A DNA stretch of 64,000 nt, taken from assembly GCF_001894805.1 (NCBI RefSeq), contig NZ_BCWX01000001.1:1488001-1552000 (forward strand), given 5' to 3'. The first letter of the stretch is position 1, and each line of letters begins with the position of its first letter. The notes under the pieces are model-generated. The model was not told the DNA's origin. It searched no databases and worked only from the letters and a program-made list of their open reading frames with translations. Shown here piece by piece: positions 1-11,527 of this stretch. The translations under genes were made by a program, and so were the position numbers. This DNA comes from Rhodococcus globerulus NBRC 14531 (GTDB taxonomy: Bacteria > Actinomycetota > Actinomycetes > Mycobacteriales > Mycobacteriaceae).

Positions 1-753
1 GTCACGATCATGTGGGCGAACAACGAGGTCGGCACCGTCATGCCGATTCTCGAATTGGCCGAGATATCAGCGGAATTCGAAATCCCGATGCACAGTGACG
101 CAGTCCAGGCCGTTGCCCAGTTGCCAGTCGATTTTGCCGCGAGCAAGCTCTCTGCGCTGAGTATCGCGGCACACAAGTTCGGCGGCCCGCACGGCGTCGG
201 CGCACTGCTGCTGGGACGTCAGGTTCCGTGTGTGCCGCTCCTGCACGGCGGCGGACACGAGCGTGATCTTCGTTCGGGAACCCCGGATACCGCGGGCGTG
301 GTGGGCATGGCCGCGGCGCTGCGCGAGAACACCGCGCACATCGATTCCAGTGCACGGGAATTGGCGGAACTACGCGATCGTTTGATCGAGGGTGTTTTCC
401 GGATTCTTCCCGAATCGGTACTCAACGGCCCGACCGGTTCGGACCGTCTGCCCGGCAACGCGCACTTCACTTTTCCCGGCTGTGAAGGGGACTCGTTGCT
501 GATGCTCCTCGACGCTGCGGGTATCGAATGCTCCACCGGTTCGGCCTGCACCGCAGGTGTTGCCCGGGCCAGCCACGTGCTGATCGCGATGGGCGTAGAA
601 CCGTCGACCGCGCGGGGCTCCTTGAGATTTTCACTCGGACATACGTCGAGTGTCACCGATGTGGATGCGCTCATCGCAGCGCTGCCACAAGTAGTAGAGC
701 GCGCTCGGGCCGCCGGTCTTGCCGGTGCCGGTTCGCGTGGAGGGGATCGCTGA
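1..753 (+). CDS. iscS: Cysteine desulfurase, IscS/NifS family (5' end cut by window)
   Basis: PLP-dependent enzyme that takes sulfur from L-cysteine as a persulfide for tRNA thiolation and Fe-S clusters. The reading frame is open from base 1, so the N-terminus lies outside; about 250 residues are visible. Seen: the PLP-lysine context AHKFGG (Lys codon at 175-177), the substrate-loop text [14 protein letters not shown], and the active-site persulfide loop STGSACTAG (Cys codon at 547-549), all typical of class V aminotransferase-fold desulfurases. The stop overlaps the mnmA start (ATGA), which implies translational coupling to its sulfur acceptor. It could serve both tRNA and Fe-S pathways; the sequence cannot separate them. 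Confidence 0.93.
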   Translation, partial: VTIMWANNEVGTVMPILELAEISAEFEIPMHSDAVQAVAQLPVDFAASKLSALSIAAHKFGGPHGVGALLLGRQVPCVPLLHGGGHERDLRSGTPDTAGVVGMAAALRENTAHIDSSARELAELRDRLIEGVFRILPESVLNGPTGSDRLPGNAHFTFPGCEGDSLLMLLDAAGIECSTGSACTAGVARASHVLIAMGVEPSTARGSLRFSLGHTSSVTDVDALIAALPQVVERARAAGLAGAGSRGGDR

Positions 754-1865
754 TGCGAGTACTCGCAGCCATGAGCGGAGGCGTCGACTCCGCCGTTGCC
801 GCCGCCCGCGCAGTTGCCGCCGGCCATGACGTCGTGGGAGTTCATCTGGCGTTGTCGACGGCACCTGGCGCTTTGCGCACGGGTTCGCGTGGATGCTGTT
901 CCAAGGAAGACGCGGGCGATGCCAGGCGCGCCGCCGACGTTCTGGGAATCCCCTTCTACGTCTGGGACTTTGCGGATCGCTTCAAAGAAGACGTGATCGA
1001 CGATTTTGTGGCGTCGTACGCCGCGGGTGAGACGCCTAACCCGTGCCTGCGCTGCAACGAGAAGATCAAGTTCACCGCTCTCGCGGATCGCGCGGTTGCG
1101 CTCGGATTCGACGCCGTTGCCACGGGCCATTACGCCCGCCTCGAAGACGGCGTTCTGCGCCGCGCAGTCGACTCCGACAAGGATCAGTCGTACGTCCTGG
1201 GAGTTCTGACAGCAGCGCAGCTTTCGCGCGCGATGTTCCCGATCGGCGACACACCGAAGGAGCAGATCCGCGAAGAGGCCGCCGAGCGCGGACTTGCCGT
1301 CGCGAACAAGCCGGACAGCCACGACATCTGCTTCATCCCGACCGGCGACACCCGAGCATTCCTCGGCGCCCGGATCGGTGTTCGCCCGGGAAGCGTCGTC
1401 GACGCCGATTCGGGTGAGGTCCTGGCAGCACACGACGGCGTGCACGGCTTCACGATCGGTCAGCGTAAGGGACTGGGCGTCGAAGGTCCGGCGGTGGACG
1501 GACGCCCGCGGTACGTGACGTCGATCGAACCCGAAACCGGCACTGTCCGAGTCGGTTCGGCCAAGAATCTCGATGTGTGGGCCATCACGGCGCAGCGTGC
1601 GATCTGGACGTCCGGTCAGGCCCCCGAAGGCCCGGTCGAGTGCATGGTGCAGGTTCGGGCTCACGGCGGACTGGCGCAGGCAGTGGCAGAGGCAGTCGAC
1701 GACGGCACTTCAGGCGGCGGCATCACGATTTCCTTGCGGGAACCGCTGACGGGTGTCGCGAAGGGGCAGGCAGTGGTTTTGTACCGTCCCGACAGTGAAC
1801 TGGGCGATCAGGTACTCGGCAGCGGCACTATCGCCGGAACCGAATCCGAGCCGAACACACTGTGA
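753..1865 (+). CDS. mnmA: tRNA-specific 2-thiouridylase MnmA
   Basis: ATP-dependent thiolase that makes 2-thiouridine at the wobble position (U34) of Lys/Glu/Gln tRNAs, using sulfur relayed from a cysteine desulfurase. 370 residues, normal family length. Seen: the PP-loop MSGGVDSAV at residues 8-16, the catalytic-Cys context NPCLRCN, ATGHYAR, and the second Cys in HDICFIP. The start is the ATG inside the ATGA overlap with the upstream desulfurase; an upstream in-frame ATG would lie deep in that gene and was rejected. The GTG start of the next gene overlaps its stop, so three genes are tightly coupled. Confidence 0.95.
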   Translation: MRVLAAMSGGVDSAVAAARAVAAGHDVVGVHLALSTAPGALRTGSRGCCSKEDAGDARRAADVLGIPFYVWDFADRFKEDVIDDFVASYAAGETPNPCLRCNEKIKFTALADRAVALGFDAVATGHYARLEDGVLRRAVDSDKDQSYVLGVLTAAQLSRAMFPIGDTPKEQIREEAAERGLAVANKPDSHDICFIPTGDTRAFLGARIGVRPGSVVDADSGEVLAAHDGVHGFTIGQRKGLGVEGPAVDGRPRYVTSIEPETGTVRVGSAKNLDVWAITAQRAIWTSGQAPEGPVECMVQVRAHGGLAQAVAEAVDDGTSGGGITISLREPLTGVAKGQAVVLYRPDSELGDQVLGSGTIAGTESEPNTL

Positions 1866-2884
1866 CACAGCAGGTTTCCATCGGTGGCCTGGTCACCGGA
1901 ATCGGATCCTGGCCGGGCACGGATGCCCGGGAAAGTGCCGCCACCATCCTCGGTGAGCTCGGTGGGTTTCCGCACCTGGTGGAACTACCGGCACGCGGTC
2001 TCGGCGCAGACACAGTGGGCCGAACCGGTGCCGTCCTCGTCGACATCAACCTCGACGCGTCGACGCGCTCGTACCGGGTTGTGCCCCGGCGCGGCAACAT
2101 CGCCAAGCGCGCCGAGGATTTCCTGAACCAGGATCTCGACGCTCTCGAGGAAGCCTGGGAAGCAGCGCGGCTGGTCGGCGGAGATCACGTGATCAAGCTG
2201 CAGGCTGCCGGCCCGCTGACACTCGGCGCCGAGATCGAGGTCGCAAACGGTTCACGTGTGCTCGTGGATCGCGGAGCACTGCGTGACATTGCCGAATCGT
2301 TGGGCGAGGGGTTGGCCCGCCACGCCGCCGAGGTGACCCGCCGCACGGGTGCCCGCGTGATCGTTCAGCTCGACGAACCGCAGATGACTGCTGTGCTCGC
2401 CGGGTCTTTGCCCGGACGCACGAGAATGGAAAGTGTTCCGGCGCTCCCAGAACCGGAAGCCCTGGCGATTCTGGACTCGGCCATCGAGGGCTGCGGATTG
2501 CCGACCATCGTGCACAGTTGCAGCGCGGACCTCCCGTGGGATCTGCTGCGACGCAGCAAGGCGAGTGCCGTGAGCTTCGACCTGTCCCTGATTTCCTCGC
2601 GCGACTTGGACGGCATCGGCCAGTTGTTCGATGCCGGCAAGCAGCTGGCGTTGGGTCTGGTTCCCTCCACGGCGCCCGAGAAGCCGCTGACGTGGAAAGA
2701 ATGCGCAATGCCTGCCGTGACGCTGATCGACCGTCTCGGGTTCTCACGGGAGCTGCTGCAGACTCAGGTGGCGGTGACCCCGCGATGCGGTCTGGCCGGC
2801 GCCGGCCTCGACTACGCCCGCACGGCGCTGAAGGTGTGCACCGACGTCAGCAAGGCCTTGGTGGACGATCCGTCGGCGTTCTGA
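1862..2884 (+). CDS. Cobalamin-independent methionine synthase-like (MetE C-terminal fold) protein
   Basis: 340 residues, starting at a GTG that overlaps the mnmA stop (GTGA). Residues such as GIGSWPGTD near the N-terminus, [10 protein letters not shown] mid-protein and [14 protein letters not shown] resemble the C-terminal catalytic barrel of MetE/UROD-type enzymes. It is only half the length of a full MetE and lacks the N-terminal half. M. tuberculosis has an equivalent (Rv3015c) in the same place next to ligA. Whether it methylates homocysteine is unknown; conservation beside mnmA and iscS suggests a sulfur-linked role, which is inference. Confidence 0.75.
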   Translation: MTQQVSIGGLVTGIGSWPGTDARESAATILGELGGFPHLVELPARGLGADTVGRTGAVLVDINLDASTRSYRVVPRRGNIAKRAEDFLNQDLDALEEAWEAARLVGGDHVIKLQAAGPLTLGAEIEVANGSRVLVDRGALRDIAESLGEGLARHAAEVTRRTGARVIVQLDEPQMTAVLAGSLPGRTRMESVPALPEPEALAILDSAIEGCGLPTIVHSCSADLPWDLLRRSKASAVSFDLSLISSRDLDGIGQLFDAGKQLALGLVPSTAPEKPLTWKECAMPAVTLIDRLGFSRELLQTQVAVTPRCGLAGAGLDYARTALKVCTDVSKALVDDPSAF

Positions 2885-2908
2885 CTCGCGGTGCTTTTCT
2901 GTCGGTGA

Positions 2909-5029
<2,121 letters not shown>

Positions 5030-5082
5030 CTACTTCGCTTTGCGATTTCCGAGTTCGGTACGCAGGGTGCAATAGTGACGCC

Positions 5083-5571
5083 ATGATCGAGATTCGCGAA
5101 ATCCTCCCCAACGAGTTCGACACCGTAGGGGAGCTGACTGTGCAGGCTTACGTGGGTGGCGGATTTGTTGCCGAAGGAACCCCGTACGCGGAGCGTCTGC
5201 GCGACACGGCAACTCGGGCGCAGGACGGCCGAGTGCTGGTCGCGGTTCTCGCTGACCGCGTTGTGGGATCGCTCACCGTGGCAGAACCGGGAACGCCGTT
5301 CGCGGACGTAGCGCAGGCCGGCGAACTCGAATTCCGCATGCTCGCAGTCTCACCCGATGCTCGCGGATCGGGAGCGGGTACGGCTTTGGTACGCGCCGTG
5401 ATTGCCGAGGCGTACGACCGTGGCGATCACTCGGTGGTCATGTCGACTCAACCGGAGATGGTCGATGCGCGTCGTATCTACGATCGCAACGGATTTGTCC
5501 CTGACCCGGACCGGGCGTGGGAACCGATCCGGGGCATGGAGCTGACCGTCTTGGTGCGCGACCTGGCCTGA
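5083..5571 (+). CDS. GNAT family N-acetyltransferase
   Basis: 162 residues with the GNAT acetyl-CoA site: LEFRMLAVSPDARGSGAGTALV at about residues 88-109 contains the core V-x-P-x-x-R-G-x-G-x-G/A pattern. The substrate is not evident. The ATG start lies 53 bases after ligA. The gene converges on the ACT-domain gene; the gap between them holds three tandem 16-bp repeats (see findings). Confidence 0.85.
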   Translation: MIEIREILPNEFDTVGELTVQAYVGGGFVAEGTPYAERLRDTATRAQDGRVLVAVLADRVVGSLTVAEPGTPFADVAQAGELEFRMLAVSPDARGSGAGTALVRAVIAEAYDRGDHSVVMSTQPEMVDARRIYDRNGFVPDPDRAWEPIRGMELTVLVRDLA

Positions 5572-5619
5572 GTAGTAACCCAGAGCTGTAGTAACCCAGA
5601 ACTGCAATAACCCGGAACT
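5572..5619. repeat. Three tandem 16-bp repeats
   Basis: Three head-to-tail copies of a 16-base unit beginning GTAGTAACCCAGA start at 5572, 5588 and 5604. The first two differ at one base and the third at three or four. They sit directly after the GNAT stop and just before the stop of the convergent ACT gene. They do not look like a stem-loop terminator. Confidence 0.85.
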
Positions 5620-5626
5620 GTCGTTG

Positions 5627-6277
5627 TCAGCTCAGAACTGTCGCGATGATCCCGGCGAGATAACCCAGCCGGGCAATCTCCGACGGCCGGAATTCCGGCC
5701 CGCCGGGGCGTCCGAGCATCAGGACTCGACCGCCCGAACCCAATGGTGCGGCGGCGAGGCTGGTGTCCATGTCGCGCCACACCTCGGGAACCCAGTCGGC
5801 TTCACCGTCGAGGACTGCCGGCTTCTCGAGGGGCATCCACGGGACCTCGGTGGCGTGAGTTTCGGGTGCGCCCGAGCTGCCGACCACCCGATATGCCCCT
5901 TGCGGGCCGATGTCGACGATGACGGACCAACCCACTCGCAGCACTCGCGGGGCGCCGTCAACGAGTACCTGGAGGCGATCGTCCTTTGCGGTGGCGACTG
6001 AGTCGATGAGTTCGAGCTCACGGTGGGTGTCGAGGATTCCCGCGTACGGACGGATGGAATCCACCGATACGCCGGGGAGATGCTCGGCTGCCGTGATGAG
6101 TGTGTCCGGTAGCGCTCCCGGTTCGACGTCGACAACAAGATCGTCGATGGCAAAACCGTCGCCTCGCTCTACGACGTCGAGGGAGAGAATGTCGGCTCCG
6201 ACGGAACCCAGTGCGACGGCGAGTGCGCCGAGGCTACCGGGACGGTCGGGCAGACTGACGCGGAGCAGGTATGACAC
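5627..6277 (-). CDS. ACT-domain protein (amino-acid-binding regulator type)
   Basis: 216 residues. The N-terminus (YLLRVSLPDRPGSLGALAVALGSVGADILSLDV) is a clear ACT domain: beta strand, D-R-P-G-x-L, helix, second strand. No catalytic domain is fused, so it probably senses an amino acid or partners another protein. M. tuberculosis Rv3013 holds the same position between ligA and gatC. Transcribed against its neighbours, with its promoter in the 6278-6531 gap shared with gatC. Confidence 0.85.
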   Translation of the reverse strand: MSYLLRVSLPDRPGSLGALAVALGSVGADILSLDVVERGDGFAIDDLVVDVEPGALPDTLITAAEHLPGVSVDSIRPYAGILDTHRELELIDSVATAKDDRLQVLVDGAPRVLRVGWSVIVDIGPQGAYRVVGSSGAPETHATEVPWMPLEKPAVLDGEADWVPEVWRDMDTSLAAAPLGSGGRVLMLGRPGGPEFRPSEIARLGYLAGIIATVLS

Positions 6278-6531
6278 GTTCGTCCTTTCGCTTTCGGTTG
6301 TCGCCCGGGTCGTGGTGACTCGCGCTGTACGTCATCTTTGCACTTGTCGCAGTGTCGATGTTCGGCGCCGCGGCCCCGTCACGCCCGCTGTACGAGGTTG
6401 TGACATGACCGAAACACTTCGGTCGAACCGGACGTGGCGGTGGACACGCGAGGCGCGACTACAAGTGTGCTGAGCCGAGCAACTAGGCTGGACCGGCAAT
6501 GAATACGTCCTCTTCCGAAAGGGGCCCCGCG

Positions 6532-6831
6532 GTGCCTGCCATCTCCCGTGACGAGGTCGCGCACCTCGCGCGGCTGTCCAGACTCGCACTGTCCGACGCA
6601 GAACTCGACGAGTTCGCCGGTCAGTTGGATTCGATTCTCAACCACGTCAAGGTGGTCACCGAGGTTGCGGCCGACGACGTTCCGCCCATGGCGAACCCCA
6701 ATGCCGTCACCAACGTCACCCGACCGGACGTCATCGTGCCGGGGTTGACCCCGGATCAGGCGTTGTCCGGTGCACCCGCAGTCGAACAGGATCGCTTTGC
6801 CGTTCCGCAGATCCTTGGAGAGGGCGAATGA
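6532..6831 (+). CDS. gatC: Asp/Glu-tRNA amidotransferase subunit C
   Basis: Small structural subunit of the GatCAB complex that converts misacylated Glu-tRNA(Gln) or Asp-tRNA(Asn) to the correct amide. 99 residues from GTG 6532, the usual GatC length. Seen: [22 protein letters not shown], the family N-terminal helix. A strong GAAAGGGG at 6517-6524 precedes this GTG by 7 bases; an in-frame ATG at 6499 would add 11 residues but has a poorer site. The stop overlaps gatA (ATGA). Confidence 0.93.
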   Translation: MPAISRDEVAHLARLSRLALSDAELDEFAGQLDSILNHVKVVTEVAADDVPPMANPNAVTNVTRPDVIVPGLTPDQALSGAPAVEQDRFAVPQILGEGE

Positions 6832-8309
6832 CCGCCGACCTGACAACGCTGGACGCCTCGGTTCTGGCAGACAAGATCCATTCGCGTGAGGTGTCCTCGG
6901 TAGAGGTCACCCAGGCGCACCTCGATCGCATCGCTGCAGTCGACTCCGAGTACCACGCCTTCCTGCACGTCGCCGGCGATCAGGCGCTCGAAGCCGCCGC
7001 CGCCGTCGACAGCTCCCTGGCAGCCGGAAACGAGCCCGTATCGCCGCTCGCCGGTGTGCCGATTGCGCTCAAGGACATCTTCACCACCACGGACATGCCG
7101 ACGACGTGCGCGTCGAAGATGCTCGAAGGATGGGTGGCGCCATACGACGCGACCCTGACGAGCAAGCTTCGCGCCGCAGGCATTCCGATCCTCGGCAAGA
7201 CCAACCTCGACGAATTCGCGATGGGTTCCTCCACCGAGAACTCGGCGTACGGCCCGACACGTAACCCGTGGGATACCACGCGTATCCCCGGCGGCTCGGG
7301 CGGCGGTAGTGCAGCTGCGCTGGCGTCCCGTCAGGCACCGTTGGCCATCGGCACCGACACCGGTGGATCCATTCGCCAGCCGGCCGCAGTCACGGCAACC
7401 GTCGGCACCAAGCCCACGTACGGAACCGTCTCGCGTTTCGGTCTTGTCGCGTGTGCGTCGTCGCTCGATCAGGGTGGCCCGTGCGGTCGCACCGTGCTCG
7501 ACACCGCGCTGCTGCACGAGGTCATCGCCGGACACGATCCGCGCGACTCCACGTCCATCGATGCTCCCGTGCGTCCGGTGGTTGCCGCAGCTCGCGAAGG
7601 TGCCAGCGGAGACCTGCGCGGCGTCAAGGTCGGCGTCGTCAAGGAGCTGCACTCCGACAGCTACCAGCCCGGCGTCATCGCGTCCTTCGACGCAGCAGTC
7701 GAGCAGCTGAAGGCTCTCGGCGCCGAGGTTGTCGAGGTGTCGTGCCCGAGCTTCGAGTATGCGCTCGCGTCGTACTACCTGGTGCTGCCCAGTGAGGTCT
7801 CGTCCAACCTGGCGCGCTTCGACGCGATGCGTTACGGCATGCGCGTCGACGACGGCAACATGAGCGCCGATCAGGTCATGGCAGCCACTCGCGCTGCCGG
7901 CTTCGGTCCGGAGGTCAAGCGCCGCATCATGATCGGCACGTACGCACTGTCCTCGGGCTACTACGACGCCTACTACGGCTCAGCCCTGAAGGTTCGCACT
8001 CTGATCGCTCGCGATTTCGACAAGGCGTACGAGCAGGTCGATGTTCTGGTCTCGCCGACCAGTCCGTTCACGCCGTGGAAGTTGGGGGAGAAGGTGGGCG
8101 ATCCGCTCGCGATGTACCTCTCCGACCTCTGCACCCTGCCTACCAACCTGGCCGGCCATTGCGCCATGTCGGTGCCGTCGGGTCTCTCGGCGGACGACAA
8201 TCTGCCTGTCGGTCTGCAGATCATGGCTCCGGCCATGGCGGACGAGCGTCTGTACCGCGTCGGTGCGGCGTACGAAGCAGCGCGTGGCCCGATCGGTACC
8301 GCTGTCTGA
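6828..8309 (+). CDS. gatA: Asp/Glu-tRNA amidotransferase subunit A
   Basis: Amidase subunit that releases ammonia from glutamine for tRNA transamidation. 493 residues. Seen: the amidase-signature Ser-cisSer-Lys machinery, with the Lys in PIALKDIF, the glycine-rich [15 protein letters not shown], and the catalytic Ser region [12 protein letters not shown]. The start is the ATG in the ATGA overlap with gatC. gatB is not in the window; a hairpin follows gatA. Confidence 0.96.
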   Translation: MTADLTTLDASVLADKIHSREVSSVEVTQAHLDRIAAVDSEYHAFLHVAGDQALEAAAAVDSSLAAGNEPVSPLAGVPIALKDIFTTTDMPTTCASKMLEGWVAPYDATLTSKLRAAGIPILGKTNLDEFAMGSSTENSAYGPTRNPWDTTRIPGGSGGGSAAALASRQAPLAIGTDTGGSIRQPAAVTATVGTKPTYGTVSRFGLVACASSLDQGGPCGRTVLDTALLHEVIAGHDPRDSTSIDAPVRPVVAAAREGASGDLRGVKVGVVKELHSDSYQPGVIASFDAAVEQLKALGAEVVEVSCPSFEYALASYYLVLPSEVSSNLARFDAMRYGMRVDDGNMSADQVMAATRAAGFGPEVKRRIMIGTYALSSGYYDAYYGSALKVRTLIARDFDKAYEQVDVLVSPTSPFTPWKLGEKVGDPLAMYLSDLCTLPTNLAGHCAMSVPSGLSADDNLPVGLQIMAPAMADERLYRVGAAYEAARGPIGTAV

Positions 8310-8328
8310 GCGAAGATCTCGTGCTTTC

Positions 8329-8366
8329 GACAATGCCGTCACTGGTTTTTCGGTGGCGGCATTGTC
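8329..8366 (+). terminator. Hairpin after gatA
   Basis: Inverted repeat GACAATGCCG...CGGCATTGTC with extra G-U/A pairs towards a loop of about nine bases. It lies 20 bases after the gatA stop. No U-run follows, so its strength as a terminator is uncertain. Confidence 0.6.
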
Positions 8367-8504
8367 GCGTCTGAAGGTGATCGTCTGAGCGCCGATATTT
8401 TCGGCCCCCATCGGGCACACTCGTAGGTGGAGTGTGATCGGGAACACAAGTCCCGATTCGGTCCGTCGTCGTCCGTGCATCACGAATAATTTCGAGGAGT
8501 GCTG

Positions 8505-9632
8505 GTGAAGGTCAAGGCAGCAGTAGTCAAGGCGCCAGGTCAGCCGTGGGAAATCGAAGAGGTCGATCTGGGTGATCCGATTTCCGGAGAAGTGCAGATT
8601 CGGCTTGCCGCATCGGGGCTGTGCCATTCGGACGAGCACTTGCGGACGGGTGCAAGCCCGCTTCCCTTCTATCCTGCCGTGGGCGGGCACGAAGGTGCCG
8701 GAGTGGTGACCAAGGTGGGACCGGGCGTTACGAGCGTCGTCGAAGGTGATCACGTTGTACTGGCGTTCATTCCGGCGTGTGGACGCTGTCCGTCATGCGC
8801 AAAGGGATTGCAGAATATCTGCGACCAAGGTGCGGGTCTGCTTACCGGACAATCGATCTCGGATAATTCGTATCGAGTCACCCTCGATGGTGAGCCCGTC
8901 ATTCAGATGTGCCTGCTCGGCACGTTCTCTCCGTACGTGACGGTCAACGAGTCCTCGGTGATCAAGATCGAGAAGGACATCCCACTCGACAAGGCAGCGC
9001 TGCTCGGCTGTGGCGTCGCGACCGGTTGGGGATCGGCGACGGCTATCGGCGGCGCAAAGGTCGGTGACACGGTCGTGGTTATCGGAGTCGGCGGTGTCGG
9101 CATCAACTCGGTGCAGGGTGCCGCGTCTGCGGGCGCGCGCTTTGTTGTTGCGATCGACCCGGTTGAATTCAAGCGGCAGAAGGCCAAGGAATTCGGCGCA
9201 ACTCATACCTTCGCTTCGCTCGAGGAAGCTATCCCCGCGATCGGTGAACTCACGTGGGGCAAGATGGCCGACGTCACCGTGATCACTGTCGGAGAGATCC
9301 ACGGCGACATCATTCAACCTGCCCTCAGCGCCACGGGTAAGGGCGGTCAGGTTGTTGTGGTCGGCATGGGCCACTACGCCGATTCGCAGGTGACGCTCAG
9401 CCTGTTCGAGCTGACACTGCTGCAGAAGCGCTTGCAGGGAGCCATCTTCGGCGGTGTCGGCCCGCGTTCCCAGATTCCGAAGCTGCTCGATCACTACCGC
9501 AGCGGCGCACTCAAACTCGACGAGTTGGTGACCAACACCTACAAGCTCGAGGAGATCAACGAGGGCTACGCCGACATGCTCGCGGGAAAGAACTTGCGCG
9601 GCATGATCATTTACACCGAGGACGATTACTGA
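8505..9632 (+). CDS. NDMA-dependent (mycofactocin-type) zinc alcohol dehydrogenase
   Basis: Zinc-containing MDR alcohol dehydrogenase, 375 residues. Seen: the catalytic Zn Cys40 in GLCHSDEH, GGHEGAG, the four-Cys structural zinc lobe CGRCPSCAKGLQNIC, and the Rossmann GVGGVG. The overall text matches the Rxyl_3153/NDMA-dependent group, whose nicotinamide cofactor is tightly bound and re-oxidised by mycofactocin or, in vitro, by N,N-dimethylnitrosoaniline; that is family knowledge. GTG 8505 is preferred over the in-frame GTG at 8499 because GAGGAG (8494-8499) is then five bases upstream. Followed by a strong terminator. Confidence 0.85.
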   Translation: MKVKAAVVKAPGQPWEIEEVDLGDPISGEVQIRLAASGLCHSDEHLRTGASPLPFYPAVGGHEGAGVVTKVGPGVTSVVEGDHVVLAFIPACGRCPSCAKGLQNICDQGAGLLTGQSISDNSYRVTLDGEPVIQMCLLGTFSPYVTVNESSVIKIEKDIPLDKAALLGCGVATGWGSATAIGGAKVGDTVVVIGVGGVGINSVQGAASAGARFVVAIDPVEFKRQKAKEFGATHTFASLEEAIPAIGELTWGKMADVTVITVGEIHGDIIQPALSATGKGGQVVVVGMGHYADSQVTLSLFELTLLQKRLQGAIFGGVGPRSQIPKLLDHYRSGALKLDELVTNTYKLEEINEGYADMLAGKNLRGMIIYTEDDY

Positions 9633-9652
9633 TCTTTCACTGTCCTTGACTC

Positions 9653-9688
9653 GGGCTCTCCGGCAGTGGTGCCGGAGAGCCCGATTTT
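9653..9688 (+). terminator. Rho-independent terminator of the alcohol dehydrogenase
   Basis: Perfect 12-bp stem, GGGCTCTCCGGC pairing with GCCGGAGAGCCC over a 6-base loop, followed by GATTTT. Located 20 bases past the dehydrogenase stop and ending before the next gene's ribosome site. Confidence 0.9.
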
Positions 9689-9704
9689 CTGCAAGGATTC
9701 TGTC

Positions 9705-10235
9705 ATGACCAACAGCCTCACGGTGATCGATCAGGGAACGACCTTGGACTTCACCTTCGCCGACGCCCTGCGCTACCACGGACCTTTGGCGCCCGGCGGT
9801 GTTGCCCACGCCTACAAAGTGCTCGAACGTGCACTCGGAGTCCTGGGTCAGGATGAGCCCGTCGAGCGGCGCGAGCTTGTTGTCACAACATCGCACGGTG
9901 GCCCTGGAGTGCGGGACACGGTCGAACTGGTCACTCGCGCAGTCACCGAAGGTCGATACACCGTCGACGGCTCCCTTGCTCGCCCCGAGCGGGGAATTAC
10001 GCTGGAACTGTACGTATTCCAGATCGACTACCGCGATGAGAGTGTCACGCTGATCCTGCGTGAGGGCTTCGTCGTGGACGAATTCATCGAGCTGTCACGC
10101 ACTCCCAACCGAAGCGCCGAAGCAGAGGCCCGGTTGGTGGTGCTCAAGCAGGAGATGACTGATCGAGTTATGGCGCAACCGGCCGACGAGGTCTACGACG
10201 TAGTGCCGTCAGGTGTGATCGACCCACCGCAGTAG
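9705..10235 (+). CDS. Unrecognised protein, possibly FmdE-like fold
   Basis: 176 residues from ATG 9705, with AAGGA eight bases upstream; a longer GTG start would run through the terminator. Not confidently recognised. Two stretches recall the FmdE family: YHGPLAPGGVAHAYKVLERAL (compare the FHGH-x-CPG helix of FmdE) and SHGGPGVRDTVELVTRAVTEG (compare the CxxDA-x-x-x-x-TG segment), but the FmdE cysteines are absent. It converges on, and overlaps by 27 bases, the last gene of the leftward metal-uptake operon, so a link with that operon is possible. FmdE-like genes often sit beside metal ABC importers; that is context, not proof. Confidence 0.45.
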   Translation: MTNSLTVIDQGTTLDFTFADALRYHGPLAPGGVAHAYKVLERALGVLGQDEPVERRELVVTTSHGGPGVRDTVELVTRAVTEGRYTVDGSLARPERGITLELYVFQIDYRDESVTLILREGFVVDEFIELSRTPNRSAEAEARLVVLKQEMTDRVMAQPADEVYDVVPSGVIDPPQ

Positions 10236-10898
10236 CGCGTAGAGGAATCGCGTCGAACCCGGCATGAAGTTGTTGCCGTGGTGGTACGTCGGGTCCAGCG
10301 TCGTGGCGATGATGCGGCCGGGAGTCGAGGTGGTGTCCTCGAACAACATCATACCGGCGTCACAGGGGTTGCCCTCCGCGTCGGGTTCTTCCGAGATCAG
10401 CAGTGGCACAACGTCCGCGTCGGTGTGAAGCAGGCCGTGGTGGTGCCAGATCACAGACTTCATGGTGAGATATTTCCACGATTCGTGATCGTGGCTGCGT
10501 GTGCGGATCAACGGGTCCTCGCCGGTTCGCCACCACCAGAAGTTGGTGGGACGCGGGCTCCAGGTCACACCGGGAAGCCATGTGTGCGCGGCATTCTCAC
10601 CGAGGACGACGAGGGTGCCACCGCGTTCGGCGACAGCGAGGAACTCGGCGGCGTGCTTGCGGAGAAGCTCCGGATGCAAACGATCGGCCAGGATCAGCGT
10701 CGTGACGTCGTCGAGATCGCCGGGCTGAAGATCAGCGAGGTAATGGAAATCCGGCTGGTGCGCGACAACGGCCGGATCCGCGAGGGTCTGCAGATGAAAA
10801 TGCGAGCCGCCGTGCACCAGAGCGAGATTGCGCGTGGACAAGGGAGCGCGGTCGGTGCGGTTGAACGCTTCGAGGGCGGTTTCATTGAGAATTGTCAT
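10209..10898 (-). CDS. His-rich amidotransferase-fold-like protein, last gene of ABC operon
   Basis: 229 residues. ATG 10898 overlaps the upstream stop (ATGA). No certain family. The alternating strand/helix layout, with LVHGGSHFHLQTL near the N-terminus and RGGTLVVLGENAAHTWL mid-protein, suggests a ThuA/class-I-amidotransferase-like flavodoxin fold without an obvious Cys nucleophile. It is strikingly rich in His and Trp: HGGSHFH, FWWWRTG, HDHESW, WHHHGLLH, YHHGNN, which could bind metal. Membership of the importer operon suggests a role in handling the imported metal or metallophore (inference). Confidence 0.6.
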   Translation of the reverse strand: MTILNETALEAFNRTDRAPLSTRNLALVHGGSHFHLQTLADPAVVAHQPDFHYLADLQPGDLDDVTTLILADRLHPELLRKHAAEFLAVAERGGTLVVLGENAAHTWLPGVTWSPRPTNFWWWRTGEDPLIRTRSHDHESWKYLTMKSVIWHHHGLLHTDADVVPLLISEEPDAEGNPCDAGMMLFEDTTSTPGRIIATTLDPTYHHGNNFMPGSTRFLYALLRWVDHT

Positions 10899-11527
10899 CG
10901 GTTTTCCGTTCGGTCGAGCTGGGCAAGCCAGGACAGCAACTGGGGGTAGACGCGTGCCGACGTATTCGGATCGGACTGGAACACAGCCAGATCGATTCCT
11001 CCGTGCACCAGCACCTCGCCCTTGCCCAGTGGGTAGACGTAGTCGACCGGCAGTCCGTGGCGGCCGATGTAATTGGTGACGATGGCGTTGTCCGGAAGTT
11101 TCTGGCTGTAGCCGCGCCCGTAGAAACCGGAGACTTCCTTGCGGAAACTGAGATCGGCCGGGTCGACACCTGCCCACACGGGGTGCGGGCTTCCGGCGGA
11201 GATTGCCAGATCTTTGGGGCCGGAGTACTGCAATTTGCGCCACTGTCCCAGGCCGGGAAGGAAATCCGTCAGGGGATGCCCCATGATCGCGATCCGGCCG
11301 CCGGCGTTGACGAAGTCCGTGAGGACGTCCTTGCGTCGTTCCAGGTAGATCTGATCGCAGTTGCCGTTGACGATGAGTCCGGAAACAGAGGTCAGGTCCA
11401 GAGCGTCGAGTTCGTAGAGGTCTACGTTGCGGACGACATCCGTGTCCGACGTGCCGCCGGCCATGCCGGCGTTGGACCCCATCACGAAGTGCAGAACCGG
11501 AGTTGTTGCGTGTAGCGCGGCGGTCAT
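10895..11527 (-). CDS. ThuA/amidotransferase-fold-like protein in ABC operon
   Basis: 210 residues. The start overlaps the stop of the ABC ATPase gene, and its own stop overlaps the next start, so all are coupled. Text such as GLIVNGNCDQIYLERRKDVLTDFVNAGGRIAIMGH matches the pattern of proteins that place a bound object on a GATase1/ThuA-like fold (strand, helix, DFVNAGGxI strand). No classic Cys-His-Glu triad was seen. Probably a partner of the following paralogue-like protein. Function unknown. Confidence 0.6.
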   Translation of the reverse strand: MTAALHATTPVLHFVMGSNAGMAGGTSDTDVVRNVDLYELDALDLTSVSGLIVNGNCDQIYLERRKDVLTDFVNAGGRIAIMGHPLTDFLPGLGQWRKLQYSGPKDLAISAGSPHPVWAGVDPADLSFRKEVSGFYGRGYSQKLPDNAIVTNYIGRHGLPVDYVYPLGKGEVLVHGGIDLAVFQSDPNTSARVYPQLLSWLAQLDRTENR

